Assembly (NCBI RefSeq): GCF_900106795.1
Contig: NZ_FNNS01000001.1
Span: 124,001-188,000, forward strand
Direction of reading: 5' to 3'
DNA length: 64,000 nucleotides
Source: Aequorivita viscosa
GTDB taxonomy: Bacteria; Bacteroidota; Bacteroidia; Flavobacteriales; Flavobacteriaceae
Below the pieces are notes generated by a model, which saw only the letters and a list, made by a program, of their open reading frames with translations, was not told where the DNA came from and ran no database searches. The position numbers and the translations under genes were made by a program. This document shows, piece by piece, positions 52,273 through 61,615 of this stretch (its first letter is position 1; each line of letters starts with the position of its first letter).

Positions 52273-54006
52273 ATGAAAAAATACATCATTTACATCGCAA
52301 TTTTAGTGGGAGGACTTCTCTTAGGCTATGTGTTCTTCGGAACATCAAACGAAGGAAATTCAAGCACTGTTGAAATTTCCGAAAGTACCGAATCCCAAAT
52401 GTGGACCTGTTCCATGCATCCACAAATTATGCAGCCTGAGCCTGCAGATTGTCCAATTTGCGGAATGGATTTAATTCCCGCAGAATCTGGTGCCGAAGGT
52501 TTAGCGGCAAACGAGATAAAAATGACCGAGAATGCAATGGCATTGGCGAATATCCAGACAACAATTGTCGGGAATACGTCAGATTCTGAAGAAAACTCCT
52601 TACTACTTTCTGGGAAAATTATGCCTAATGAAGAAGGAAATGCAGTGCAAGCCAGTTATTTTGAAGGCAGAATAGAAAAGTTGAATATTAACTTTACAGG
52701 GGAAGAAGTCAGAAAAGGACAATTGTTAGCCACCATTTACGCTCCCGCACTGGTCGCAGCGCAACAGGAATTATTGACAGCTGCTTCTATGAAGGAATCC
52801 CAACCCGCATTGTATAAAGCAGTTCGCAATAAATTAAAGCTGTGGAAACTTTCAGAAAGTCAAATAGATAAAATAGAGGCTTCTGGAAAAGTGCAGGAAA
52901 ATTTTCCAATTTATGCAACAGTTTCTGGTACTGTTTCTGAAAAAATGGCTGAGGAAGGGGACTACGTTAAGCAAGGGCAACCAATTGTAAAAGTGAGTAA
53001 CCTCAGTACTGTATGGGCAATGTTCGATGCGTATGAAAATCAGATTTCACAACTAAAGGAAGGACAAAAAATAACGGTAATTACAAACGCTTACCCTAGT
53101 AAAGAGTTTGAAGCTACAATATCGTTTATAGATCCAAGTTTAAATACCCAATCTAGAACTGTTTCTGTGAGAGCAATTTTAAATAATAAGGAAGGTCTTT
53201 TTAAACCCGGGATGTTTGTTACTTCAAAAGTACAAATGTCACGAAGTAATGAAAAACAATCTAATATAAGCATTCCCGCTTCAGCAGTACTTTGGACGGG
53301 AAAAAGATCTTTGGTCTATGTAAAAACCAATCCATCAGAGCCAATTTTTGAAATGCGCGAGGTTGGTCTAGGCGCCAAACAAGGAGATATGTATATAATT
53401 CTGGATGGCTTAAAAAATGGGGAAGAGGTTGTAACCAATGGCACATTTACTGTTGATGCCGCAGCACAGCTTCAAGGTAAAAAGAGTATGATGAATAGTA
53501 GTGGACAAGAGAAAATCGATCCTAAAAACCATTTGGCAGAAATTGAAAGGCAAGAAGTGCCATTAAAGTTTCAAAATCAATTAAAAATGGTTTTCGACAA
53601 CTATATGGTTATTGAAAAAGCTTTGGTAAATGATAATTCAGAAACTCCCAAAACGGCTGCCAACGAATTACTTAAAAGTATTAAAAATGTAGATATGACA
53701 CTCGTTAATGACGAACCAGGTCATAGTCATTGGATGTTGTTAGAGAAAGAATTACGCCGGTCTGCTTCGGCAATTTCCAAAACTTCTGATATAAAAGAAC
53801 AAAGAGACCATTTTAGTAGCCTTTCAGCTCATTTAATTAATGCAATAAAAACCTTTGGCATCAATAAAAAGGTATATGTGGATTACTGCCCAATGGTTAA
53901 TGAAGATTCAGGTGCCTTTTGGTTGAGCACAGAAAAAGAAATCCTTAATCCGTATTACGGGGCGAGTATGTTGCGATGTGGAGAAATTTCTGACGAGATA
54001 GAGTAA
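52273..54006 (+). CDS. cusB: CusB-type periplasmic adaptor with heavy-metal-binding and DUF3347-like domains
   Basis: A 577-residue membrane-fusion protein linking pump and channel. An N-terminal helix/signal (1-22) is followed by a heavy-metal-binding domain (about 46-73; WTCSMHPQIM, PADCPICGMDLIP). Then come barrel-sandwich and beta-barrel adaptor domains (about 90-400; GRIEKLNINFTGEEVRKGQLL, GTVSEKMAEEGDYVKQGQPI) and a helical DUF3347-like region (about 425-545). It ends in a second metal-site segment (VDYCPMVNEDSGAFWLS, with MLRCG near the end). The two Cys-Met clusters suggest that it collects Cu(I) and passes it to the pump. It is the last gene of the locus. Confidence 0.93.
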   Translation: MKKYIIYIAILVGGLLLGYVFFGTSNEGNSSTVEISESTESQMWTCSMHPQIMQPEPADCPICGMDLIPAESGAEGLAANEIKMTENAMALANIQTTIVGNTSDSEENSLLLSGKIMPNEEGNAVQASYFEGRIEKLNINFTGEEVRKGQLLATIYAPALVAAQQELLTAASMKESQPALYKAVRNKLKLWKLSESQIDKIEASGKVQENFPIYATVSGTVSEKMAEEGDYVKQGQPIVKVSNLSTVWAMFDAYENQISQLKEGQKITVITNAYPSKEFEATISFIDPSLNTQSRTVSVRAILNNKEGLFKPGMFVTSKVQMSRSNEKQSNISIPASAVLWTGKRSLVYVKTNPSEPIFEMREVGLGAKQGDMYIILDGLKNGEEVVTNGTFTVDAAAQLQGKKSMMNSSGQEKIDPKNHLAEIERQEVPLKFQNQLKMVFDNYMVIEKALVNDNSETPKTAANELLKSIKNVDMTLVNDEPGHSHWMLLEKELRRSASAISKTSDIKEQRDHFSSLSAHLINAIKTFGINKKVYVDYCPMVNEDSGAFWLSTEKEILNPYYGASMLRCGEISDEIE

Positions 54007-54117
54007 AACAAATCCATTAATACAAATATTATAATAAACTATAATTTTAGATTGTCGGCAAAAGAGAATTCTAAAAATAAAAACAATAACTTACTGGTTT
54101 ATAGTAAAATGAATTAA

Positions 54118-54489
54118 ATGAAAAGTAACCTATATCTGCTCTTATTATTAATCCTTACTTCGTGTGAAATACCTGTCGATTTCGATATTAAGTATATAGA
54201 AAGTCTTCTTGAAATTAAATTAGAGGAAGGTTATATAATAGAAAATAAAGAATACCATTATGGAATAGGAAATTCTGTCAAGAGTTTTGATATTGTTTTT
54301 GATGAAGGGGCATTTAATATGTTTTTAAGAGAAGTAGGGCACAAATTCGTGCCAGTTGGAAAAGACCCGTATGATGCTGTAAAATCTAATATTGATTATT
54401 ATAAGAACTATGATTTTGATGGCGACAGAATTTATTTGGCCATCACGCTGTCAAAAAGAAAGCTTCATTACTCTATAATTGATTTATAA
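54118..54489 (+). CDS. Hypothetical lipoprotein, 123 residues
   Basis: A 123-residue lipoprotein: signal peptide KSNLYLLLLLILTSC with the modified Cys at 16, followed by a compact domain with KYIESLLEIKLEEGYIIENKEYHY and FDIVFDEGAFNMFL. I do not recognise a family. The leader region 54007-54117 is A/T-rich and holds no clear promoter. Base composition is lower in GC than the copper genes, so it may be separately acquired. Confidence 0.7.
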   Translation: MKSNLYLLLLLILTSCEIPVDFDIKYIESLLEIKLEEGYIIENKEYHYGIGNSVKSFDIVFDEGAFNMFLREVGHKFVPVGKDPYDAVKSNIDYYKNYDFDGDRIYLAITLSKRKLHYSIIDL

Positions 54490-54913
54490 GCTAATACTTA
54501 CAGATACCACTTTTAAGCCAGTATCCACTTTACTATAACAGGCATCTATTTTTAGGTTTCTAACAAAAGAAATGAAACCTTATTTCTTCCAGCTTTTCAG
54601 TGTTTACAAGCAGTGTAGTAATTACCTTGCTAATAATAAACCCGTTTCAAGTCTGTTGTTTTCTTTTACTCAATGGCACAATACCTGTATGGGTTGAGCC
54701 AAAAATGAAAATCATAATTCAGGTTTATGAAACGACTTGGTTACAAGTATATCTATTTTTTACTGTAACGTGACAAATGAATAAAAACGAATGAATTGTC
54801 TTTAATAGTGGTTTTTTTTAAAAAAATGATGCTTTTTGTTAAATGGAGTTAAGTTAAAAAGAGATATAGTTAAATAAATTGAAAATAAAATAAATAAAGA
54901 ATTTAAGCTTTGT
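54490..54913. other. 424-base gap with no recognised feature
   Basis: A/T-rich, with several T runs. A weak AGGTTTC...GAAACCT pair near 54555 has a long loop. No gene, repeat or strong hairpin was found. TTTAAGCTTTG at its right end may be part of the promoter for the next lipoprotein. Confidence 0.6.
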
Positions 54914-55417
54914 ATGTTGCGCTATACTCTAACAATTAAAAACAAAAACGTTTATGAAAAAGTAAAATTAATTTTGTTATCGATGGTAGTGCTTATTGGA
55001 TTTGCTAGCTGCAGTTCAGATGATGACAACGGACCAAAAATTCAGAAATACACAGCAACTTTAAATCAATCAAACAATTTGGGTGTTGCAGGTATTGCGA
55101 GTATTTCTGTAGAAAATAATGGTATTTCAACTTGTCCTCCAGCTTCGGCAGATACCGATGGCGATGGCATAGTAACAATTCTTGAGGGAGCACCTTTTTA
55201 CGGCGGCGTACTACTGTCGCTAGAAAATTTTCCAACTGCTGATGCCAATGGAAATTTAACTTATACCAAAACATTTATGCTTGGTGGAGGCGATGTACTA
55301 ACTCCAGCAGAACTTGGAACATTAGAAAATAGAGCAATTGTTCTTCACGGTTTAAATAATGATGGCGAGTATGTTGCTACCATTCCAGTAGCTTGTGAAA
55401 AAATAGTGAAATTGTAA
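54914..55417 (+). CDS. Lipoprotein of unknown function; start probably affected by a missing A
   Basis: The frame gives a 167-residue product, but its first 14 residues look untypical. ATGAAAAAGTAAAATT at about 54953 would give MKK and a stop as it stands. If the A5 run had one more A, it would read MKKVKLILLSMVVLIGFASC, a normal lipoprotein signal joined to the present frame (Cys about 33 in the long frame). So either translation starts at ATG 54914 or the gene has a one-base deletion. The mature part has repeated beta motifs and ends in HGLNNDGEYVATIPVACEKI. It slightly resembles CHRD-type secreted proteins, with low confidence. Confidence 0.65.
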   Translation: MLRYTLTIKNKNVYEKVKLILLSMVVLIGFASCSSDDDNGPKIQKYTATLNQSNNLGVAGIASISVENNGISTCPPASADTDGDGIVTILEGAPFYGGVLLSLENFPTADANGNLTYTKTFMLGGGDVLTPAELGTLENRAIVLHGLNNDGEYVATIPVACEKIVKL

Positions 55418-55439
55418 TATCCACTATTGTAAAAACCAG

Positions 55440-55478
55440 GGCTTATAACAGTTTTATCTGTTGTAAGCCTTTTTTTTA
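55440..55478 (+). terminator. Intrinsic terminator of the 54914-55417 lipoprotein
   Basis: GGCTTATAACAG (55440-55451) and CTGTTGTAAGCC (55458-55469) pair over 12 bases with one G-U and a six-base loop, followed by nine T's. It lies 22 bases after the stop. The rest of this 345-base gap shows nothing recognisable. Confidence 0.95.
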
Positions 55479-55762
55479 TTTTCTTTTTTAGAATCGCTGA
55501 GTTCAACTTCGTATTTACAGATTCAATTTATTACAACTATTATTTTGGGCTGGCGCTCAAGGTGCCATTGTTGCTATAAAACACTTAATTTAACCTAATT
55601 AAAAAAACATAATGCTAAAAATTTATCGTCCAACAAAATTAAAGTTTGTTAAAATATCTATTTAAATCTTATTATTATGATAAATAACAATTTTATGGCA
55701 TTCATTTCATTCAATTAAAGCTATATTTAGTTAATTCGATAAACTAATAAAAATCAAAAGCC

Positions 55763-56164
55763 ATGAAATATTTAAGAATTTTATTATCAACTTTAATGAT
55801 TATCACCCTTTTTTCGTGTAACGATAAAAACGTTAAAACTGAAGTTGAAGCTGTTGCGCCAGAAAAAAATGAAAGCGGTTTTGAACTAAATGAATCCGGT
55901 GAAAATGCTTTAACCGTAGAGAATCCTAAACTAGATATGAGCCAAGAAAAAGCTGAAATGATGTATGAGGATTTGAATATGACCAAAGATCAAATTTATA
56001 GTTTTAAAACACAATTTAAAGAGCGGGTTAAAGACGCTGAAAAATTGAATTCGAATCCAAATGAACAAATAGACAAAGATCAAATTAGACACGATGCTTT
56101 AAAAGAAATCTTGTCTAAAGAACAACTTGATAAGTACGAGGTTTGGATAAAGGTAAATAATTAG
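55763..56164 (+). CDS. Hypothetical acidic lipoprotein, 133 residues
   Basis: A 133-residue lipoprotein (KYLRILLSTLMIITLFSC, Cys at about 19). A disordered acidic linker (about 25-60) leads to a helical C-terminal domain with MSQEKAEMMYEDLNMTKDQIYSF and KEILSKEQLDKYEVW. The paired helices and the LSKEQ motif recall the LTxxQ pattern of Spy/CpxP-type periplasmic chaperones, but the similarity is weak. No close neighbour suggests a role. Confidence 0.65.
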   Translation: MKYLRILLSTLMIITLFSCNDKNVKTEVEAVAPEKNESGFELNESGENALTVENPKLDMSQEKAEMMYEDLNMTKDQIYSFKTQFKERVKDAEKLNSNPNEQIDKDQIRHDALKEILSKEQLDKYEVWIKVNN

Positions 56165-56330
56165 ACTTTTTAGCTAAAAATGAAATTTTTGCGAATCTAA
56201 AGCACATCTAATCGTATGTTTTGTTTTTGCGTTATAAAAATGTTGATTGTCCGCAACATATCATAATGCTGTGAATTGTGACATTATAACAACTTTTATA
56301 TGTAGTCTCAAATAGTAAATACTTTTTTAT

Positions 56331-56420
56331 TCTGCGTTAATCACCGTAATCTGTGGGATATCTTTCGCATTATCAGATTTTTGGTTCCCGCTGATCTCGC
56401 AGATACTCGCAGACTTTTTT
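56331..56420. repeat. Degenerate CTGCGTTAATCnnCGTAATCTGTGG / GCTGATCTCGCAGAT repeat remnants
   Basis: The segment contains TCTGCGTTAATCACCGTAATCTGTGGGA and GCTGATCTCGCAGATACTCGCAGA, both close to short intergenic repeats that I recall from Bacteroidota genomes. The wider gap (56165-56575) holds no gene; TTTGAAACAAATC...TACTTTG near 56497-56523 may be part of a promoter for the next gene. Confidence 0.5.
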
Positions 56421-56575
56421 ACGTGTAAGGCAAAAAGCGGATATACAATAAAAATGCTATAAAAAGTGATAAAAATAATTTTTAGCTACTTTTAGTTTGA
56501 AACAAATCTTATCTTGTACTTTGATTTATGGAATTCATAAATTGCTACTGAATGATCAAACTAAACATCAAACCT

Positions 56576-57631
56576 ATGAAAAAAACATTATTTAAAGCCT
56601 TTACCGGCTTATTTTTAGCTTCTATACTATTGTTTTCTCACAATGTAAATGCATGTACGAGAGTAGTCTATCATGGTCTTAATGGTACTGTTTTAACAGC
56701 ACGCTCAATGGATTGGAAAGATGATATTCCCGCAAATTTGTGGGTTTTTCCGAGGGGTATACACCGTAATGGCGAAGTAGGTAAAACTTCTGTTAAATGG
56801 ACGTCAAAATACGGCAGTGTTATTACTAGTTCGTGGGACATCGCCTCCTCTGACGGTATGAATGAAAAGGGATTGGTTGGAAATCTTTTATGGTTGGCGG
56901 AAACTTCCTATCCAAAATTCGTAAAGGACAAAGGCAAAGCAGGACTTTCAGTTTCACTTTGGTTACAATATGTGCTAGATAATTTTCAGAATGTACAAGA
57001 AGCTGTAGATTTTTTAAGCAAAGAAGAATTTGTTGTTGTTTCTTCAAATATTCCTGGAACAGATAAATTCACCACGGTACATTTATCAATTTCAGATAAA
57101 ACTGGAGATAATGCCATATTTGAATATGTTGACGGTAAACTGGTTGTTCATCACGACAAGTCGTATGTAACAATGACCAATTCCCCAATTTTTGAAGAAC
57201 AACTTGCCATTGAAACTTATTGGAAAGGAATTCCCGGAACTATTATGTTGCCAGGAACAAATAGAGCAGCTGATAGGTTTGTAAGGGCTTCTTATTATAT
57301 CGATGCGATACCAAAAACCGACAACACCAGAGTAGCGTTAGCCAGTGTTTTTGGCGTAATTCGCAACTGTTCTGTTCCTTTAGGAATTTCATCAGAAACA
57401 GAACCTAATATTTCCTCGACACGTTGGAGAACTGTTGCCGACCAAAAAAACTTGGTTTACTATTTCGAAAATGTTTTAAACCCAAATGTTGTTTGGGTCG
57501 ACTTCAGTAAAATAGATTTTAGTGAAAACGGAAAAGTTCGGAAATTGAGCCTTTCAAATAATGAAAACTATGCAGGTGAATCGTCTGCAAGTTTCAAAGA
57601 CACGAAGCCATTTGAGTTTATGGGCTTGTAA
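56576..57631 (+). CDS. Penicillin V acylase / choloylglycine hydrolase family (Ntn hydrolase)
   Basis: A secreted linear-amide C-N hydrolase. From the ATG at 56576 the signal peptide KKTLFKAFTGLFLASILLFSHNVNA is cleaved before C27 in ACTRVVYHG, exposing the N-terminal nucleophile. Other family residues are R and D in LTARSMDWKDD, WDIASSDGMNEKGLVGNLLWL and the MTNSPIFEEQ loop (oxyanion Asn). The 351-residue length is normal. An upstream ATG at 56552 adds eight residues and is less likely. The VNAC sequence also resembles a weak lipobox, so a lipoprotein is not excluded. Substrates may be N-acyl homoserine lactones, penicillin V or bile acids; environmental members often degrade signal lactones. 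Confidence 0.9.
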   Translation: MKKTLFKAFTGLFLASILLFSHNVNACTRVVYHGLNGTVLTARSMDWKDDIPANLWVFPRGIHRNGEVGKTSVKWTSKYGSVITSSWDIASSDGMNEKGLVGNLLWLAETSYPKFVKDKGKAGLSVSLWLQYVLDNFQNVQEAVDFLSKEEFVVVSSNIPGTDKFTTVHLSISDKTGDNAIFEYVDGKLVVHHDKSYVTMTNSPIFEEQLAIETYWKGIPGTIMLPGTNRAADRFVRASYYIDAIPKTDNTRVALASVFGVIRNCSVPLGISSETEPNISSTRWRTVADQKNLVYYFENVLNPNVVWVDFSKIDFSENGKVRKLSLSNNENYAGESSASFKDTKPFEFMGL

Positions 57632-57778
57632 TGGAGAATTTACCTAAAATCCAGATTTGATTATGACTTTGTTAGCACGTTTAGGCTCTAGTTTAATCTA
57701 GTGTTGATTTTTGCGATTATTATTTGAAATTGCCTATTTTGATGTTAAAACTGGTTGCGATTTGTTTCAGGATTGGTA

Positions 57779-57852
57779 CCCTTCCCTCGGGGAAGGGTGG
57801 GGCCTGCCAAAGTCACGACAGGCAAGGCCTGCCTGCCAAGGCACGACAGGCG
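57779..57852. repeat. GC-rich palindromic repeat cluster
   Basis: CCCTTCCCTCGGGGAAGGG (57779-57797) is a hairpin. It is followed by two related palindromes, GCCTGCCAAAGTCACGACAGGC and GCCTGCCAAGGCACGACAGGC (57802-57852). The composition is much more GC-rich than the surroundings. The only open frame here (57711-57893) is an artefact of the repeat. Confidence 0.8.
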
Positions 57853-57909
57853 ACTTACGAAAGGTTTGTAATATCATAGCTATTCTAAACTAGAGCCAAC
57901 GTTTATTAA

Positions 57910-57940
57910 AACCTACAAGGTTTTAGAAACCTTGCAGGTT
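57910..57940. repeat. Third copy of the AAGGTTTT/AAACCTTG palindromic repeat
   Basis: AACCTACAAGGTTT and AAACCTTGCAGGTT (57910-57940) are near-perfect arms around TAG. It is the same family as the two copies at 13597-13699, in the opposite orientation. It lies between the hydrolase and the ABC permease gene (convergent). Confidence 0.8.
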
Positions 57941-58010
57941 GGTTAGTCGTTGTTGAGTTATAGGTAACTATATAAATAACCAATTAACTAATAACTTAAT
58001 TCTCATTAAC

Positions 58011-61000
58011 CTACTCCACAGTTTTTAAGTTGTCATCAGAGTTTCGATCAATTAGCTTATTGTATGGATCTACACCCGCCTTTAAAGGCTTTTCATCTGT
58101 AACTACGGTAAAGGTATTGTCTCCAGGCTTAAGCCATTTCAATTCAAAATAGAATGGGTTTTTAATAGTTACTCCATCGTCAGTTTTTATGTCTTCACCA
58201 AACAAGCCAATGTCGATTAAGTTTTTCTTTTCGTCAATTCTATCTTCTCTTCCTTTGTCGTCGTAGTACGTTTTCTGCACATTTACCGTAAAAGTAGTTT
58301 CCCACTTCCCGTTATCCAAAGCTTTTGTTTTGGCATCCATAACCCTGTTTTCATATAAAACAATTTCCTTGAAACCATCATCTACCTTGTATTTTAATGA
58401 ATCTGGTGCGACGGCATAAATTGCTTTATACAAATCTTCAGAAGTAGGGTAGTAGCCTTTCTTGTTGTATTTAAATTCTTCTAAAAAGTTTTTCAATCCG
58501 CTATTTAGCACATCTTCGCCAATAACATCTTGTAAATCGTACATTATCATAGAGCCTTTTTCGTACCAAATGTGCTGACCTACTTCAACATCCATTAGCG
58601 TGCGTTCGGGTTTAAAGCTAAATTTACGTCCAGCCAAATACTTGTCTAATGAATTTTTCAAGAAGGTTTTTATTCCGTTTTCGCCGTACTCTTGCTTCAT
58701 GGTCATTAGCGAAGTGTATTCCGCCAAGGTTTCTGAAATAATATTCGCCCCTGAGGTTTTACTTGGCGTTACAATATGTCCCCACCATTGGTGAGCCACT
58801 TCGTGCGAAGTAACGCTAAATACGTAGTTATAACTGTCTGCTTTCGAAAAATCGGCAACAAAACCTACATTTTCAGAATACGGAATTGTGGTGGCAAACG
58901 ACTGTGCAAAAGATGAATACGCCGGAAATTCTATCACTCGAATTACCGAATACGGATATTCCATAAAGTTTTTGGAATTGTATTCTAACGCAACTTTTAT
59001 ACCTCTTATAAATGAATCTAAGTTCCATTTATGTTTCGAAGAATGATAAATTTCTATGGCTACTTTTTTACCACTTGGTGCAATCCAAAAATCCTTTTCA
59101 ATATCGTACGTAGCAGATACAAAGCTGAAAAAGTAATCTGTTTTATCTTCTAATTTATAATGGAAATAGCTTCTGTCATTTTCTTCCCATTGTTTTTTAA
59201 GTGTGCCTGGAGCTACAGCTGTTTGCCCCTTTTTAGTGCTTATAACGGCTTCAAAATTAAGATAATCTCCATCTTCATTAAATAAATTTTTCTTTAAAGC
59301 GGTGCTATCTGTTCTCGGCGGATATAAAAAGTCAAGTATTTCGAGTCCATGCTTCTTACGCACGCCGTTGTCCATCAAACTTCGTTCATAATGAAATGAA
59401 GGGAAAATAGCATCTCTAAAAAACGTACCATCTCCTAAGATTGCAGTTTCAGAATCGGATGAAAAACCGTGGGTGTTGGCTGCTGTTTCAATCACTAAAG
59501 AAGCTGTTTCTTCAGGTTGTAAACTCGCCGGCAGCTTGTAGATAAACATGCGATAGTCTTCATCTTCCAGAAAAGGTTGTAACTCTGTGCCGTTATAAAC
59601 CACTTTGGTAATTTTCGTGTCGGCTATAGGGAATTTAACTTCCATTAAAAGTGTATCAATAGGGGTTTCAAAATTATTTATAACTTCAAATTCTCCTTTG
59701 GCCACAACGCGTCTATCGTCTGGGAAAATATCTATAAACGCTTTTAAATCTATTATTTGGATATGTGGTTTGTCGATGTATTTACCGTATTTTTTTTCAG
59801 CATCGGCACTAAGTTTTTCGCCGTAGTTACTATCTTCTAACTTGTTCAAAACCTTTAAATTGTAATAGCTATAAGCCCCAACGGAAACAAAGGCGAGTAC
59901 AAAGAACAACAGTACGCCTAATGTTTTTCCGTTAAAACGTTGTTTGGCAATATGAAGTCGTTCTTTAGCAGAAGAAAGAAATCCGCGATTCCAAAAAACG
60001 ATTCCGATGGTGGCTAAAATGCAAGTGAGTAAAATCCAATAAAGGTTTAACCAAAACTGCCCGTATAAGTAATGTCCGAAACCATTTAAATCACTTAAAA
60101 ATCCACTCGGGGTTCCTCCAAAAATCACTAATGGATTTGAAGTTTTAAACGCCAACGTCATTAAAATAGGTAAGCCGATATAGATAATAATTACAATGAA
60201 ATGACCTAAAAATTTATTGTTTACCAAAACGTGAATAAAAAATGCCAAAAGCACCGTCATTAAATAGGTAGGAAATATTGTCGTGAAATTATAGGTTAGG
60301 TACATTCCTAACTCGTAATTGAAAAAGCCGTTAAAAGTTTGATACAAAATTCCTACTACCACATTGAGTAAAGTCAACACAACGGCAACTCCAACGAGCG
60401 AAATAATTTTTGAAAGATATAAGGTAATATTACGAACAGGTAGCGCGTCGTAAAATTCAAAGGTTTTGTTTTGTCGGGTTCTATGCACGGCTTCTCCCGC
60501 GTAAATGACTAAAATAATAACAGAAAACAATGATAACCCAGCAGATATTTGCATAACCATATAGCGTGTTAACGGGAGGGAAGGAGTGCCATAAATTTGA
60601 TTTGATTGATAGGTTACAAATCCAGCGACGATAATTCCCATTACGATCAAAATAATGAAAACTGTTTCTTTTACTATAGAAAGAAATTCAATTTTACTTA
60701 ATGACATTAGGTTTTCCCTTTGCGCATTAGCATCGAATACCTGCGCTATTTTCGCACTATAAGTAGTAGGTGCGTATTCTTCTTTACCTTCTTTGGCCGA
60801 TTTTTTCTTTGAAGTATTTAAAAATCCTTTATATGAAAATTTAAACAGCGTGAAGATGAAAATCAAAATCCCAAAACCTAGCCATAATAGTCTGTTTATA
60901 GCAAATTTACCAGAGAGCGATAATTGATTGTGGTTCAATTCGGCTATTGTCCAATACTTTGTAATATACCCGTACGCAGTTTCTCCAAATGGATCTACAT

Positions 61001-61613
61001 ATACACTTAACCATTCGGTTTCTAGGCTCGACATTAACTGGCCGGAAACAATTGTTAGAATTAAAATTACTATTCCGCCTAAGTACAATATAGACATGCG
61101 CTTGAAAAACGTCATTAAACAAAAAAACAAGCTGCCAATAAAAAAGGCGTTAAAGGTTAATAAATACAAAAATGGCAGAACATACGAAGCCAAATTAAAC
61201 GAAGTATATGTTCCGTAATCGGGGCGTTCTAAAAATGCACCCATTTCAAAACCTATCATTGCGCCAATTACAGCACCAATATTCATTAAAGTAACAATGG
61301 TAAAACTTCCAAAAAACCTGCCTATGATGTAATTTTTTTCAGAAACAGGATAGGTGAAATAGGTTTGCGCTGTACGATGTTCTTCATCCCGATAAACCGC
61401 AACGCCCATAATAGCGGCGTAAAAGAACAAGCTAATAATGCTCATTCCTCCTAGAATTCCAACAATCGCATTTGGACTGTTGGTGTATTGGGCTGTAACG
61501 GAATCTGCAAAAACACTTAATAAAAGAGGTATTATAAACATCAATGCAATGTAGATGTAAGTAGCGGGGCGTCTAAACCGATATTTTAGTTCGAATAAGA
61601 AAATCTCCTTCAT
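58011..61613 (-). CDS. ABC transporter permease fused to M1-family aminopeptidase
   Basis: A 1200-residue fusion. The N-terminal half holds two ABC-2-type permease units (residues about 1-260 and 310-590), each with about six membrane helices (YIYIALMFIIPLLLSVFAD at the start). A linker helix near 580 leads to an extracytoplasmic peptidase domain (about 640-1180) of family M1. Its zinc site is HEVAHQWWGH at about 932-941, with the third ligand in SETLAEYTSLM about 18 residues later. The usual upstream GxMEN loop is not evident. Such fusions are known in Bacteroidota; the substrate is unknown. It lies two bases downstream of the ABC ATPase gene. It probably exports or processes a peptide. Confidence 0.92.
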   Translation of the reverse strand: MKEIFLFELKYRFRRPATYIYIALMFIIPLLLSVFADSVTAQYTNSPNAIVGILGGMSIISLFFYAAIMGVAVYRDEEHRTAQTYFTYPVSEKNYIIGRFFGSFTIVTLMNIGAVIGAMIGFEMGAFLERPDYGTYTSFNLASYVLPFLYLLTFNAFFIGSLFFCLMTFFKRMSILYLGGIVILILTIVSGQLMSSLETEWLSVYVDPFGETAYGYITKYWTIAELNHNQLSLSGKFAINRLLWLGFGILIFIFTLFKFSYKGFLNTSKKKSAKEGKEEYAPTTYSAKIAQVFDANAQRENLMSLSKIEFLSIVKETVFIILIVMGIIVAGFVTYQSNQIYGTPSLPLTRYMVMQISAGLSLFSVIILVIYAGEAVHRTRQNKTFEFYDALPVRNITLYLSKIISLVGVAVVLTLLNVVVGILYQTFNGFFNYELGMYLTYNFTTIFPTYLMTVLLAFFIHVLVNNKFLGHFIVIIIYIGLPILMTLAFKTSNPLVIFGGTPSGFLSDLNGFGHYLYGQFWLNLYWILLTCILATIGIVFWNRGFLSSAKERLHIAKQRFNGKTLGVLLFFVLAFVSVGAYSYYNLKVLNKLEDSNYGEKLSADAEKKYGKYIDKPHIQIIDLKAFIDIFPDDRRVVAKGEFEVINNFETPIDTLLMEVKFPIADTKITKVVYNGTELQPFLEDEDYRMFIYKLPASLQPEETASLVIETAANTHGFSSDSETAILGDGTFFRDAIFPSFHYERSLMDNGVRKKHGLEILDFLYPPRTDSTALKKNLFNEDGDYLNFEAVISTKKGQTAVAPGTLKKQWEENDRSYFHYKLEDKTDYFFSFVSATYDIEKDFWIAPSGKKVAIEIYHSSKHKWNLDSFIRGIKVALEYNSKNFMEYPYSVIRVIEFPAYSSFAQSFATTIPYSENVGFVADFSKADSYNYVFSVTSHEVAHQWWGHIVTPSKTSGANIISETLAEYTSLMTMKQEYGENGIKTFLKNSLDKYLAGRKFSFKPERTLMDVEVGQHIWYEKGSMIMYDLQDVIGEDVLNSGLKNFLEEFKYNKKGYYPTSEDLYKAIYAVAPDSLKYKVDDGFKEIVLYENRVMDAKTKALDNGKWETTFTVNVQKTYYDDKGREDRIDEKKNLIDIGLFGEDIKTDDGVTIKNPFYFELKWLKPGDNTFTVVTDEKPLKAGVDPYNKLIDRNSDDNLKTVE

Positions 61614-61615
61614 AA

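Noticed and set aside
57711-57893. 60-residue rightward ORF
   Set aside because: It is produced by the GC-rich repeat cluster and has no leader or motif.
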